The notes under the pieces: model-generated
Database searches by the model: none
Told to the model about the DNA's origin: nothing
The model's input: the letters and a program-made list of their open reading frames with translations, nothing else
Part shown: piece after piece, positions 47,349-56,416 of the stretch
Layout of the letters: every line of letters starts with the position of its first letter
Position numbering within the stretch: the first letter of the stretch is position 1
From: an uncultured bacterium
GTDB taxonomy: Bacteria > Bacteroidota > Bacteroidia > Chitinophagales > Chitinophagaceae
Assembly: GCA_903826405.1 (NCBI GenBank)
Contig: CAIKEH010000044.1
Span: forward strand, 51,633 to 115,632
Direction: 5' to 3'
Length of the DNA stretch: 64,000 bases
Position numbers and translations under genes: made by a program

Positions 47349-49742
47349 TCAAGGGCGCATTTGCCGAACTGCCGGGATGGACTTCAGCATTCTGCATCCG
47401 AAGATACGCCCTGCGGTTTTTCCCTGATTTGCGTCGATCCGGATATTCACCAGAGATTTGCCCTTGGTCAAGTTTAACGGTATGGGATACTCGATATCAT
47501 AAAATCGACCGGTTTGGCCTCCATTCCATTCGCCAATCGCCAGTTTCTGTCCGTCCACGCTGATCTCCCATTTCCTATCTTTATCATCGCCGATATAGGT
47601 GAAGAGAAGGATGTTATCGGCATCCGGAGCTACCTTCATGTCAAAACTAAAAAAATTGTCTTTTCTGGCCTCTCGTCCCATTCTTCCTATCGCATCGCTC
47701 ACATACGAAGCTTCGCTTGCTTTCAGGAAATGATCCCTCTCTGGCTGCATCTCACCGATTCTGAATTCATCATAAGTCCGAACCCGAATATCCACCTGTC
47801 TTTTCAATTCCGCTTTATATTCTGACTCACGCTTTTCCCAACTTTCTGGTGTAAAATGATCCCAATATACACTGTAGTATTGTTCACTTATGGAGTAGAA
47901 CGGCACCATTTCCACATCTATCGGTTTTCCTACGCCATTCCAGGCAAAACGGATCGGGTCTTTGCTGATCTGTTTAATCTTCTCCGTTTCTTTATTTTTT
48001 GGCACCATTAACACCGGTGTGCCGAAAACGGGGTCGGGCATGGCCGTCCCAAGTACTCCAGCCAATACATAAGGACCATATAGGAATGCGATCCTTTCCG
48101 AATTGTCGGGCATGCTTTCCGTCCTGAGTTTCATGTTGAATTTGCAATTTATCCGATCGCCGTCTTTCCAGACCCGATCAATGGCAAGAAAACCGTCTTG
48201 GGTTATCTTTTCTGGAATGGATTTGCCATTTATGTTCACGATGAATGGTTCATCCATCCAACCTGGTTTTCTGATCTTTACGGTGAATTTTTGAGAAGAT
48301 GCGATTTTAATGGTCATCTGTGTGTTGCCAGAAGCAGGATAGCTGTTTTCCTGTACCACAACAGCTTTCCTATTTCTCCACTGCAGTACGGAAGGAATGA
48401 ACAAGTTGACATAAAGTGATCCATCATCACCCTCATAATAGATCCCTTCATTGTATTTGACATGGTTTTCCATACCACTGCCGACGCAACAGGTGAACGT
48501 ATTGAAACTATCGGAAAAACTTTTCTTTGCCCCCATCCGGAGTGGGACGAAATAGGTCATCATGCCGTCGCGGGGATTCTGAGAGGCAAGGATATGGTTG
48601 TACAGAGCCCTTTCATAATAATCGCCCAAAAGAGCGGATGGCCGCCATCCGAAAAGATGTCGGGTCAATTTAAGCATGTTGTATGTATTGCATGTTTCAC
48701 AAGTGGCATCACTAAGTCTGTCGTTGAGTTTTCCGGCATCTCCACAATATTCATAATTGCTGTTGCCGCCGATCACATAGGAATGGTGCAGGACCATGGT
48801 TTCCCAGAAAAAGCTGGCTATGGTCTTTTCCCGATCAGAGCCCATCAGTTCATATTGGCGTGCCGCGCCGATCGCTTTGGGCACGTTTGTATTGGAATGT
48901 TTGCCTGGCATGGGATCTTTTTTCATGGCCAGGTCGCCCATGACGAACTCATCATAAAAAAGCAGTGAGCAGTCCAGGTATTTTTTGTCACCCGTGATGG
49001 CGTAGATGTTGGCAAGAACCTCATTCATCCCTCCATATTCACAATTGAGCATCTGTAACCTCTGCTCATTGGTCATGCCGGGAACGATTTTCCAGACCCA
49101 GTCGGCCATTCCCTTCACAACGTGGAGAGCCTGCTTGTTTCCGGTATAGAGGTAAGCATCTAAAAGTCCGGCCATCACCTTATGCACAGTGTACCAAGGT
49201 GACCAACCTCCGTTGAGGTCGAATCCGGAAGATTTGATCATGCCTCTAGCCGCTCTTCCGAATATGCTATCCTCATTTGGGATGGCACCCACATAGCCTG
49301 TTCTCCTTGCATTCTGACATTCGGCCAACTCGTTAACGATGTAAGAGACACGCGTTTTCATTTCAGTGGATCCAGTTGATGCATGCAACATGGAACAGGC
49401 GGAGAGGTAGTGGCCCAGTGTGTGACCCGAAAGGCCATCACTTTCCCATCCGCCATATATGGAGTCTTTCGGTGGCAGACCTGCGAATTTTCGAAATCGA
49501 TAGAGGAGTCTGTCTGCACTGAGTTGCATGAGGTAAGCACTATCCATCTGCATGGCATGGTGGAATGGACTTCCTGGAAGTAAACGGACGTCACTAAGGG
49601 GGAAGGAGGTTGCCTTCATTTCTATGACCGATTCTTTTTGGAAACGGGCATCTCCCTTTATAGGCATGTAGTTCTGGGAGAACGCCTGAAAGGCGCTCAG
49701 AAGGGAGATCAAATAAATACTTACCCTTATATGGTTTTGCAT
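47349..49742 (-). CDS. DUF1680 family beta-L-arabinofuranosidase (GH127/GH146 type)
   Basis: This exported glycoside hydrolase has 797 residues and a signal peptide ending near Ser22 (AFQAFS, then Gln23). It has the alpha/alpha-barrel pattern of the DUF1680 superfamily (GGWESDGLSGHTLGHYLSAC, LNGGWSPWYTVHKVMAGLL). The presumed zinc-thiolate catalytic site is present: Glu349 and Cys351 in ATCETCNTYN, and adjacent Cys418-Cys419 in FTCCVGSGMENH; Glu331 lies where the acid/base would be expected. The longer C-terminal tail and the GSGMENH form suggest GH146, as described for arabinan-processing Bacteroides enzymes, not GH127. It should remove beta-L-arabinofuranose from arabinans or glycoproteins. 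It lies 67 bases before the flavin oxidase gene and 322 bases after the GH-A-clan gene. Confidence 0.88.
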   Translation of the reverse strand: MQNHIRVSIYLISLLSAFQAFSQNYMPIKGDARFQKESVIEMKATSFPLSDVRLLPGSPFHHAMQMDSAYLMQLSADRLLYRFRKFAGLPPKDSIYGGWESDGLSGHTLGHYLSACSMLHASTGSTEMKTRVSYIVNELAECQNARRTGYVGAIPNEDSIFGRAARGMIKSSGFDLNGGWSPWYTVHKVMAGLLDAYLYTGNKQALHVVKGMADWVWKIVPGMTNEQRLQMLNCEYGGMNEVLANIYAITGDKKYLDCSLLFYDEFVMGDLAMKKDPMPGKHSNTNVPKAIGAARQYELMGSDREKTIASFFWETMVLHHSYVIGGNSNYEYCGDAGKLNDRLSDATCETCNTYNMLKLTRHLFGWRPSALLGDYYERALYNHILASQNPRDGMMTYFVPLRMGAKKSFSDSFNTFTCCVGSGMENHVKYNEGIYYEGDDGSLYVNLFIPSVLQWRNRKAVVVQENSYPASGNTQMTIKIASSQKFTVKIRKPGWMDEPFIVNINGKSIPEKITQDGFLAIDRVWKDGDRINCKFNMKLRTESMPDNSERIAFLYGPYVLAGVLGTAMPDPVFGTPVLMVPKNKETEKIKQISKDPIRFAWNGVGKPIDVEMVPFYSISEQYYSVYWDHFTPESWEKRESEYKAELKRQVDIRVRTYDEFRIGEMQPERDHFLKASEASYVSDAIGRMGREARKDNFFSFDMKVAPDADNILLFTYIGDDKDRKWEISVDGQKLAIGEWNGGQTGRFYDIEYPIPLNLTKGKSLVNIRIDANQGKTAGRIFGCRMLKSIPAVRQMRP

Positions 49743-50064
49743 TAGTAATGAATTTTGTGGAGCAGTAAAAAGATCAGGTTAAAAATTTCCAAAATCGGCA
49801 GGTGTCCTTCCGATTCAAAGTTTCTCTTTCTTTTGTATATATGTTTATCAACAGGGGGGGATTTCACATTGAATTTTGGGATCCTTGTATCCTTTCAGAT
49901 ACCGTAGTTTCTAATGCCCACATTTAATTACATGGCATACACGCTTGAAGTAGCGTGATGGACACGGAAAAATGGATTTTTTGGGCATGCCGCACAATCC
50001 ATAATAGCTTTAAGTATATCAGCCTTTATTCCAATCCAGTTTGACCAGTTCCATCTGCCTTTTA
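49743..50064. other. intra-locus gap with possible terminator and weak promoter
   Basis: No gene is visible. A hairpin with seven-base arms ATGGATT/AATCCAT (49972-50002, 17-base loop), followed on the minus strand by a T-run, lies about 60 bases past the GH-A gene stop and could end that transcript. On the minus strand AAACTTTG at 49816-49823 is one base from TAnnTTTG and might restart transcription of the last two genes. Confidence 0.35.
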
Positions 50065-51120
50065 TTATTTTCCGCTTGAAGTCAATTGCCGGATTATGCG
50101 AACTTCATTTTCATCAAACGGACTCCCGTCTTTTCTGAAAACATCATGAAACCAGATTTTGGGCTCCGATCCATCCGGTACCGGCTTTCCCCATTGATAT
50201 ATCGTGTTGCTTTTCCCTGAAACCAGTCCCCAGTTGATGGCTCCAACCTGGTATTTTTTGAATATAGGCAGGTGTGTGACGAAAAGGCTATTTCTGGTAC
50301 GAGCCATATATTCACTGCAGATCAAGGGTCTTCCGAGGAGTAATTTCTGCCTTATTTCATTTCCCAATGAGGACGTGTCATTATAGTTGTGGAAAGTGAT
50401 GACATCCGAGTTTTCCAATAAGAACTTGTTGAATTGTTCATTGTCGTTCCAGGTGGCAACCGTCAACGGTTGTGATGGTCTGACCTTCCATGCCCATGAA
50501 AAAGACTTTTCTAGCAAGGGCATTGAATTCAATTCGTAATCGCTATTGCCAGGTTCATTATAAAGGTCCCACATCAGTATGCGGTCGTCTTTTTTGAAAG
50601 TGGTGAGGAGGTCTTTCACATACTCTTCAAGGTATCCCCATTGTTTCGGATCGTCATGGACCGTTTTATTTGGACTTCGTACCCAACCGCTATTATGGAT
50701 TCCGGGTTTCGGATCCGGCTGCCTACCCATGCTCGCATCAGGATTCCAGCAGTCATCAAAAATGGTGAACAGGATCTTGATATGGTGTTTTTTTGCTATG
50801 GAAAGGAACTGATCGATCCTTTTTTTGTAGCCCGATGCATCTGCTTTCCAGGCAAGGTCATGGAGATATACCCGCATGACGTTCATTCCGATTCCTTCGG
50901 CGAAACCCAGTTCACGATCGATCGTCAGTGGATCGAAAGTATCTGCTTGCCACATTTCCAGTTGATTGATCGCCGTGCTTGGGAGGAAATCCGAACCCAC
51001 CAACCATCCCTGCTTTTTATACCAGGCCCAAGCTTTTTCCTTCGGCCATATCGATTTTTGTTGACTGAAAACAGAGACGCTTAAAAAAATCAGTATGGAC
51101 AGGGGCAATAACTTTTTCAT
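50065..51120 (-). CDS. GH-A clan glycoside hydrolase (cellulase/GH5-like)
   Basis: This secreted enzyme has 351 residues and a signal peptide ending near Ser19 (VSVFS, then Gln20). The fold is a (beta/alpha)8 barrel: GMNVMRVYLHDLAW early, IKILFTIFDDCWNPD mid-way, the acid/base Glu189 in WDLYNEPGNS, and the nucleophile Glu270 in ICSEYMAR. Both catalytic Glu residues are in the right places for clan GH-A. It resembles GH5-like proteins often labelled cellulase or 1,4-beta-xylanase in Bacteroidota, but I cannot fix the family or substrate. Context between arabinofuranosidases suggests a plant cell-wall glycan or glycoprotein side chain. The upstream GH127 gene ends 15 bases before it. Confidence 0.8.
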   Translation of the reverse strand: MKKLLPLSILIFLSVSVFSQQKSIWPKEKAWAWYKKQGWLVGSDFLPSTAINQLEMWQADTFDPLTIDRELGFAEGIGMNVMRVYLHDLAWKADASGYKKRIDQFLSIAKKHHIKILFTIFDDCWNPDASMGRQPDPKPGIHNSGWVRSPNKTVHDDPKQWGYLEEYVKDLLTTFKKDDRILMWDLYNEPGNSDYELNSMPLLEKSFSWAWKVRPSQPLTVATWNDNEQFNKFLLENSDVITFHNYNDTSSLGNEIRQKLLLGRPLICSEYMARTRNSLFVTHLPIFKKYQVGAINWGLVSGKSNTIYQWGKPVPDGSEPKIWFHDVFRKDGSPFDENEVRIIRQLTSSGK

Positions 51121-51135
51121 GAACTCTTTTTATGG

Positions 51136-53100
51136 TCAATAATTGATCTTCAGGTCATTTATCTTGACGGGAAGCCATACTTGCATCGAATTACTCCCCC
51201 TATTGCACCAGGCGTAATAGGGGATGGCCCTGATCCTTTTATTCTCGGTGGTAACAGTATTTCCAGTAGAGTTGATTTTGAAGATGGGAAGATCTGCTTC
51301 GATAGCGGTGACCTTCTCGCCGGCCACATCACTTGTAATCTCGTTGAATTTGGCTCCATCCGGGACGATCAGGTTCCATGCAAGACCTCCATTATCGGCG
51401 CCTTCTACACAGTACACCAATGGGCCGCGTTGTAACGCAACTCGGTCATTATTTTGCTTCAATTCGGGACGAGAGGTGACTTTTCTGACGGACATGGGTA
51501 TAAGCAATTCGATCTTGTCGCCTTTTTTCCATTCACGATCAAGAACGGCATATCCTTTCTCCATGACAACATTAATGGGCTTCCCATTTAGGGTCATCTT
51601 CACCGGAGGATCATTTTTATCGGCAAAGTTATAAAGTCCTCCGGGTGCGGCTATTCCCCTGGCCCATCCCGGAATCCGCATATGTAATGCCATTTTTGTT
51701 TTATTACTTGGATCAATCGATATGGACACTTGACCATCATAGGGATAACGGGTCTGCATTTTAAGATCAACCTTGTTCTTTCCTATGGGGATGACAGTCT
51801 GACTGCCGGCATAAAGATTCACCCAAATCCCATCGCTCGAATGAGCGTATACGTAGTTGCCTAATGATGCCACGAGGCGTGCTATATTGGCGGGGCAGCA
51901 GGCGGTTCCGAACCATTCCCTACGGTTATGTTGTCCACGAGAAGCCAGAGGATTGCCATAGAAGAATTTGTCTCCACTCAGACTCAGACCATCCAATGCA
52001 CCGTTGTAAAGGGATCGTTCCAAAACATCTATATATTCCGCTTCACCCGTGAGTGAGTTCATTCGCTGATTCCAGAAGACCATTCCTACTGAGGCACAAG
52101 TTTCGCAATAGGCCTGTTCATTTGGAAGGTCATAGTCTGTGGTGAATCCTTCGTTGCTCCCTGCAGAACCGATACCTCCAGTGATGTACATATTTCTATG
52201 CACCACATCCTGCCATACGGTGCGCATGGCATTCACGTATCCCGTGTCTCCTGTCAGTGCTGCGACATCCGCTACGCCAGTATATAGATACATTGCACGG
52301 ACGGCATGGCCAGTGATCTCTTTTTGATCGCGTACCGGTACAAGATCCTGTGCATATCCAGTATCTTTCCAATCGGTCCATGTATAGCCTTTTGCCAATC
52401 CATGTCCACGTTCTTCCAGTAACCAATGGGAAAGGTCAAGATATTTTCGGTTGCCGGTTGCCTGATAAAGTTTCACAAGAGCCAGTTCCAGTTCTTCATG
52501 GCCTGTGACCCAGTGGCGCTTGCCGGGTCCGAATAGAGAATCAAAATGGTCTGCCCAACGGATGGCCACCTCGAGGAATTTCCGCTTGCCGGTGGCCTCA
52601 AAATAGGCCACCGCCGCTTCCAGCATATGCCCGCCGTTATAGTCTTCATGCATGCTCATATCAGTCCAGCGGGTTGATATGTCACCAAGGGTGTAGTAGG
52701 TGTTTAGGTAACCATCGGGTTGTTGAGCTGAGGCTATCTTATCGATCCATTCATCAGCTTTCCTTTCCAGTGAGCTGTCGCGATGGCTCCGGATGGAATA
52801 GGCCATCGCTTCCAATGCTTTAAAAACATCTGAGTCGTCGTAGAATATGCCCTCGTGTTTTTCGCCTTTTTTCCGGGCTACTTTTTCGAAGTTGCGTATG
52901 CGTGGCGTAGCGGTTTCCGTTTGATAGATGCAGGCAAGAAGTGAAGTAGTGGCTACTTTATCCATTTTGGGCTTCCAGAATTCATCATCGATCAACACCT
53001 GTGAAAAATTCACTGGTTCAAGTTGTTGGATGGATTTCTGGGCAAAAGTAGAAGCAATCGCCAAAAAGGTAAAAGCGATCAAGGCCATGTTTTTTTTCAT
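51136..53100 (-). CDS. GH127 beta-L-arabinofuranosidase (HypBA1-like)
   Basis: This exported glycoside hydrolase has 654 residues, close to the 658 of Bifidobacterium longum HypBA1, which releases L-arabinose from hydroxyproline-linked beta-L-arabinofuranosides. The signal peptide ends near Ala20 (STFA, then Gln21). All active-site positions are visible: acid/base Glu317 (GSNEGFT), zinc ligands Glu333 and Cys335 (AYCETCAS), and the nucleophile/ligand pair Cys401-Cys402 (TACCPANIARL); the spacing from Glu317 to Glu333 and Cys335 matches HypBA1 Glu322, Glu338 and Cys340. It lies two bases after the GH51 gene, so the two are co-transcribed. This enzyme is the best chemical link between the sugar and the hydroxyproline halves of the locus. 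Confidence 0.93.
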   Translation of the reverse strand: MKKNMALIAFTFLAIASTFAQKSIQQLEPVNFSQVLIDDEFWKPKMDKVATTSLLACIYQTETATPRIRNFEKVARKKGEKHEGIFYDDSDVFKALEAMAYSIRSHRDSSLERKADEWIDKIASAQQPDGYLNTYYTLGDISTRWTDMSMHEDYNGGHMLEAAVAYFEATGKRKFLEVAIRWADHFDSLFGPGKRHWVTGHEELELALVKLYQATGNRKYLDLSHWLLEERGHGLAKGYTWTDWKDTGYAQDLVPVRDQKEITGHAVRAMYLYTGVADVAALTGDTGYVNAMRTVWQDVVHRNMYITGGIGSAGSNEGFTTDYDLPNEQAYCETCASVGMVFWNQRMNSLTGEAEYIDVLERSLYNGALDGLSLSGDKFFYGNPLASRGQHNRREWFGTACCPANIARLVASLGNYVYAHSSDGIWVNLYAGSQTVIPIGKNKVDLKMQTRYPYDGQVSISIDPSNKTKMALHMRIPGWARGIAAPGGLYNFADKNDPPVKMTLNGKPINVVMEKGYAVLDREWKKGDKIELLIPMSVRKVTSRPELKQNNDRVALQRGPLVYCVEGADNGGLAWNLIVPDGAKFNEITSDVAGEKVTAIEADLPIFKINSTGNTVTTENKRIRAIPYYAWCNRGSNSMQVWLPVKINDLKINY

Positions 53101-53102
53101 GA

Positions 53103-54632
53103 TCAGAAATTGGTTTTGATCACCATTTGTGTGAACGAATGAGGTGGGAAGTTATAGGAAAGGGTATTGCCTTTCACTGAGATCGTTTTCTCCGTTGGCT
53201 TAACTTTTTGTTCGTTCACGCTGTTCTCATCCATGATGGATGTTGAGTTAACTTCAGTGATGTTGGCAGAATTGCCCAGGTTGCCATACTGATTCTCTAT
53301 GGTGGTGGCGACGGACTTGTCGGCATTTCTGTTGACTACATTCAGGATGATCTCTTTGGTCGCGGGATTGTACACGGTAGATACGTCCAGCCAGGGTACT
53401 TTCTTGTAGTCGCCAGCGTCGTAGGTATCACCCTGTACGAAAGTTTCCAAGGAACGCCCTTTGCACCGGTTGGCAAAAAGTTGTAGGGGATGATAAATGG
53501 TCTGCAGCCAAAGTTTATCATTCGTGACCATCATGGGGGCGATGACATTCACCAGTTGGGCCATATTGGCCATCTTTACGATGTTGGCATGTCTGATGAA
53601 AGTGTTCAGGTACATGGCGACTACAAGAGCGTCCTGCATGTTATAGTGCTCTTCTAGTTTCTGTTCATTGCCGGCGCGGTACCAAACGTTATATTCATCA
53701 AAGGCGATAAAGATGGGATGATCAATTTTATACCGGCTGCGGATCTCATTTATCATGGCTTCCGTGGTAGTGATGATGTTGTCCACTCGAGTAGTTATGG
53801 CCATGAATTTGTTGTGATCCTTGTCGTAGTTGCCGGAATAATGATGGAGTGAGATGTAATCGGCATGATCCCTCAACGTGGTCAATACCATTCTATTCCA
53901 GTCCATCCATCTGTCGTTGTAATTGCTGGATCCGGAGACTATCAATTTGATGCTGTCGTCGCTCCATTTCATCAGTTTTGCAGCTTCGAGAGCGAACTTG
54001 CTGTAGTCTTCTGCATTTTTATGCCCCATCTGCCATTCTCCGTCCATCTCATTGCCCAAACCCCAGAATTTCACTTTATAGGGCTCTGGATGGCCGTACT
54101 TGGCCCTGAGATCCGAGTAGTAGAGTCCAGTAGGTGCATTGCAATATTCCACCCAATTTCTTGCTTCATCAAGTGTGCCGGTTCCCATATTGACGCATAA
54201 GTATGGCTGGGTTCCGGTTAGTCTGCTGAATTGCATGAATTCATCGGTCCCCACCAGGTTGGGTTCGATGTCGCCCCAGGCCAAATCCTTCCTTTTGGGT
54301 CGGTCAGATTTGGGACCGACCCCATCCAGCCAGTGATACCCTGAAGTAAAATTACCTCCGGGATAACGTACGACGGAGACACCCAGTTTTCGTGTGGCTT
54401 CTGCGACATCCTTTCTTAATCCATTGGCATCGGATTGGGAGGACTTTGGATCATAAATTCCCCCGTAAATGCAACGGCCTAGATGTTCAGTGAAATTCCC
54501 GTAAAGCAAGGGATCGATGTCGCCGATGACTCGTTCCGCATCGATCTTGATGCGGGCAGTCTGGGAGCACAGATTGGATGATGAGAAAAGTGTAAGTGCC
54601 AAAAACGCTATGTATGGACTTTTTGGATTCAT
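53103..54632 (-). CDS. GH51 alpha-L-arabinofuranosidase
   Basis: This secreted enzyme has 509 residues and a signal peptide ending near Ser23 (SSNLCS, then Gln24). GH51 markers are clear: LYGNFTEHLGRCIYGGIYDP at the start of the barrel, VVRYPGGNFTSGYHWLDG, the acid/base Glu195 in GLGNEMDG, and the nucleophile Glu313 in IAFDEYNVWY. A C-terminal beta domain follows (ILNVVNRNADKS to PHSFTQMVI). It removes alpha-1,2/1,3-linked L-arabinofuranose from arabinan, arabinoxylan or arabinosylated glycoproteins. Extensin tetra-arabinosides carry a terminal alpha-linked unit, so it fits the first trimming step. It starts 23 bases after the hydroxyproline epimerase gene. Confidence 0.95.
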   Translation of the reverse strand: MNPKSPYIAFLALTLFSSSNLCSQTARIKIDAERVIGDIDPLLYGNFTEHLGRCIYGGIYDPKSSQSDANGLRKDVAEATRKLGVSVVRYPGGNFTSGYHWLDGVGPKSDRPKRKDLAWGDIEPNLVGTDEFMQFSRLTGTQPYLCVNMGTGTLDEARNWVEYCNAPTGLYYSDLRAKYGHPEPYKVKFWGLGNEMDGEWQMGHKNAEDYSKFALEAAKLMKWSDDSIKLIVSGSSNYNDRWMDWNRMVLTTLRDHADYISLHHYSGNYDKDHNKFMAITTRVDNIITTTEAMINEIRSRYKIDHPIFIAFDEYNVWYRAGNEQKLEEHYNMQDALVVAMYLNTFIRHANIVKMANMAQLVNVIAPMMVTNDKLWLQTIYHPLQLFANRCKGRSLETFVQGDTYDAGDYKKVPWLDVSTVYNPATKEIILNVVNRNADKSVATTIENQYGNLGNSANITEVNSTSIMDENSVNEQKVKPTEKTISVKGNTLSYNFPPHSFTQMVIKTNF

Positions 54633-54655
54633 ATGTTTGCTTATTGAGATTGCAT

Positions 54656-55666
54656 TCAGATCACCTGGAAGCCATAAGCATATGGATCGTCTTCCGGGTT
54701 TATGGAGATGACATTATTTCCATAGATACGGGCCCAACCTTCGATGGAGGGTCTTATGGCCACTTTGCCAGCGACGGAGGTTTCCTCTTCTATACGTCCG
54801 GTGAATGTACTGCCTATTATGCTTTCATGTATGAAGTGATCTCCTTTTTTCAGTAGTCCTTTTGTATACCATTGTGCCATTCTGGCGCTGGTGCCGGTTC
54901 CACACGGAGATCTGTCGATGGCTTTGTCTCCGTAGAAGACAGCATTACGGGCGGTCGAACTTGGATCAATCACCGCTCCGGTCCATAGAACATGGCTGCA
55001 TCCATGTATGGTTGGATTTTCTGGGTGAACGAAGCTGTATTTCTCGTTGATGTTCTTCCTAAGTGCTCTTGCCCAAGCAATAAGTTGATCCGCTGTATGG
55101 TGTTCCAATCCTTTGAAATTCTTCTGTATGTCAACGATGGCATAAAAATTGCCTCCATATGCTACATCCAGAACCAGTTCGCCTAGATCCGGACAAATAG
55201 CGGTTATTTCTGTGGCGGCAAGGTATGCGGGCACATTGGTCAGTCTGACGGTTTTGACCTTTTCGTTTTCTTCTGTGTATCTGATGTTGACTAATCCTGC
55301 GGGGGCTTCCATCCTGACGATTCCTGGAATTCTGGGTTTTATCAGTCCTTTTTCTATGGCGATAGTGATTGTCCCTATGGTTCCATGTCCGCACATGGGA
55401 AGGCAACCACTGGTTTCAATGAAGAGTACTGCGACATCGTTTGCCGGATCGTGGGGAGGATAAAGTATGCTCCCGCTCATCATGTCGTGTCCTCGGGGCT
55501 CGAACATGAGACCTTTTCGGATCCAGTCGTATTCACGCAGGAAATGCTGACGTTTTTCGCTCATGTTACCGCCCTGTAGATCAGGCCCTCCCTTAGCAAC
55601 AAGTCTTACCGGGTTGCCACAAGTGTGGGCGTCAATGCATTCGAATATGTGGTTCATGCTGATCAT
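54656..55666 (-). CDS. 4-hydroxyproline 2-epimerase (proline racemase family)
   Basis: This cytoplasmic, cofactor-free epimerase has 336 residues and converts trans-4-hydroxy-L-proline to cis-4-hydroxy-D-proline. Both catalytic Cys residues of an epimerase are present: Cys92 in LPMCGHGTIG and Cys255 in DRSPCGTGTS. A Thr at the second place would have meant the trans-3-hydroxyproline dehydratase type. The start ECIDAHTCGNPVRLV and the GGNFYAIVD stretch are typical. The Met at residue 4 (55657) is an equally good start. It is the first gene of the run that continues with GH51, GH127 and the GH-A enzyme at short spacing. A REP element lies 15 bases upstream, followed by the transposase gene. Confidence 0.92.
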   Translation of the reverse strand: MISMNHIFECIDAHTCGNPVRLVAKGGPDLQGGNMSEKRQHFLREYDWIRKGLMFEPRGHDMMSGSILYPPHDPANDVAVLFIETSGCLPMCGHGTIGTITIAIEKGLIKPRIPGIVRMEAPAGLVNIRYTEENEKVKTVRLTNVPAYLAATEITAICPDLGELVLDVAYGGNFYAIVDIQKNFKGLEHHTADQLIAWARALRKNINEKYSFVHPENPTIHGCSHVLWTGAVIDPSSTARNAVFYGDKAIDRSPCGTGTSARMAQWYTKGLLKKGDHFIHESIIGSTFTGRIEEETSVAGKVAIRPSIEGWARIYGNNVISINPEDDPYAYGFQVI

Positions 55667-55680
55667 TGATTTTCAGGGAC

Positions 55681-55708
55681 ACCCTCCAAGAGTCCACCCT
55701 TGGAGGGT
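55681..55708. repeat. REP-like palindrome, copy C (right next to the transposase stop)
   Basis: Two inverted core units, ACCCTCCAAGAGT and ACCCTTGGAGGGT, are separated by CC. One mismatch sits in the first unit. It lies nine bases past the end of the transposase gene and just upstream of the hydroxyproline epimerase. Confidence 0.9.
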
Positions 55709-55717
55709 ACTGGCGAT

Positions 55718-56287
55718 TTAATATATGGAAGCCACCTTAGGTCCAATGGGCTGGCGATGGTAAGTTATGAAAAGGTCCCGATTGCCAAATGAATTCATAA
55801 CCATTTCCGAATCGAGCCAATTTTTTTTGCCTCTCAAATAACCTGGGTATGAACTGTATTTCCAATCTTCCATTCTTTCCGTGAAGCCGTGATGGACGGG
55901 GTTGGAGTGTATGTAGTGTACGATCTTACAAAAATGGATCTCTGATTCGACCTTTTTTGTTTTCATATTCGGATTAAAAAGACTCCCCATCCGCATGTAC
56001 CTATGATTGTAGGTTTGTGCGTAACTGTTGAAAGCTTTTGAATAGGCATGTGAAATATACCTGATTGGATCCCCTTTGATGAAGGTTTTTCGAATTTCTT
56101 TCGTGTCCTTTATTTTAACAAGGAGATGAAAATGGTTAGGCATCAGGCAATAAGCAAAAAAGTCCGAAACCGGATTGGTATATTTTAGAATCCGTTCCAG
56201 AAAAGTGGAATAATCGTAATGTTCTCTGAACAGATTTTCGAAGCCATTTGCATGATTATAGATATGATAGATTTCTGTAGGTTGCAT
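55718..56287 (-). mobile_element. REP-associated tyrosine transposase (RAYT, Y1-HUH type)
   Basis: This transposase of the TnpA_REP group has 189 residues. The HUH motif is MPNHFHLLV with His52 and His54, preceded by the family start EIYHIYNHANGFENLF and AYCLMPNHFH. The likely catalytic Tyr is in the C-terminal helix HYIHSNPV, followed by DWKYSSYPGYL. RAYTs are single-copy proteins thought to mobilise short palindromic REP elements without being typical insertion sequences. Here the gene is bracketed by two such palindromes (copy C after its stop, copy D before its start), and two more copies occur 25 kb away. The reading frame is intact. Confidence 0.93.
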
Positions 56288-56365
56288 TTGTTTCCCTGCA
56301 ATATCCTATCTGATAATGATATTGTGCAACTGGCAATTCCATGAAAATTGATGTTTTTTTCTCTA

Positions 56366-56413
56366 ATTTTATAGAACCCTTGGAGGGTGAACCCTCCAAG
56401 GGTTCTATAAAAT
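56366..56413. repeat. REP-like palindrome, copy D (upstream of the transposase)
   Basis: Perfect inverted arms of 23 bases are separated by two bases (GA). The core is ACCCTTGGAGGGT with its inverted partner, extended outward by TTTTATAGA and its complement. It ends three bases before the start codon of the sterol-desaturase-like gene, so it would fold into a hairpin directly before that start. Confidence 0.92.
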
Positions 56414-56416
56414 ATT

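Noticed and set aside
54656..55666. trans-3-hydroxyproline dehydratase instead of epimerase
   Set aside because: The second catalytic position is Cys255, not Thr, which marks the epimerase/racemase type.
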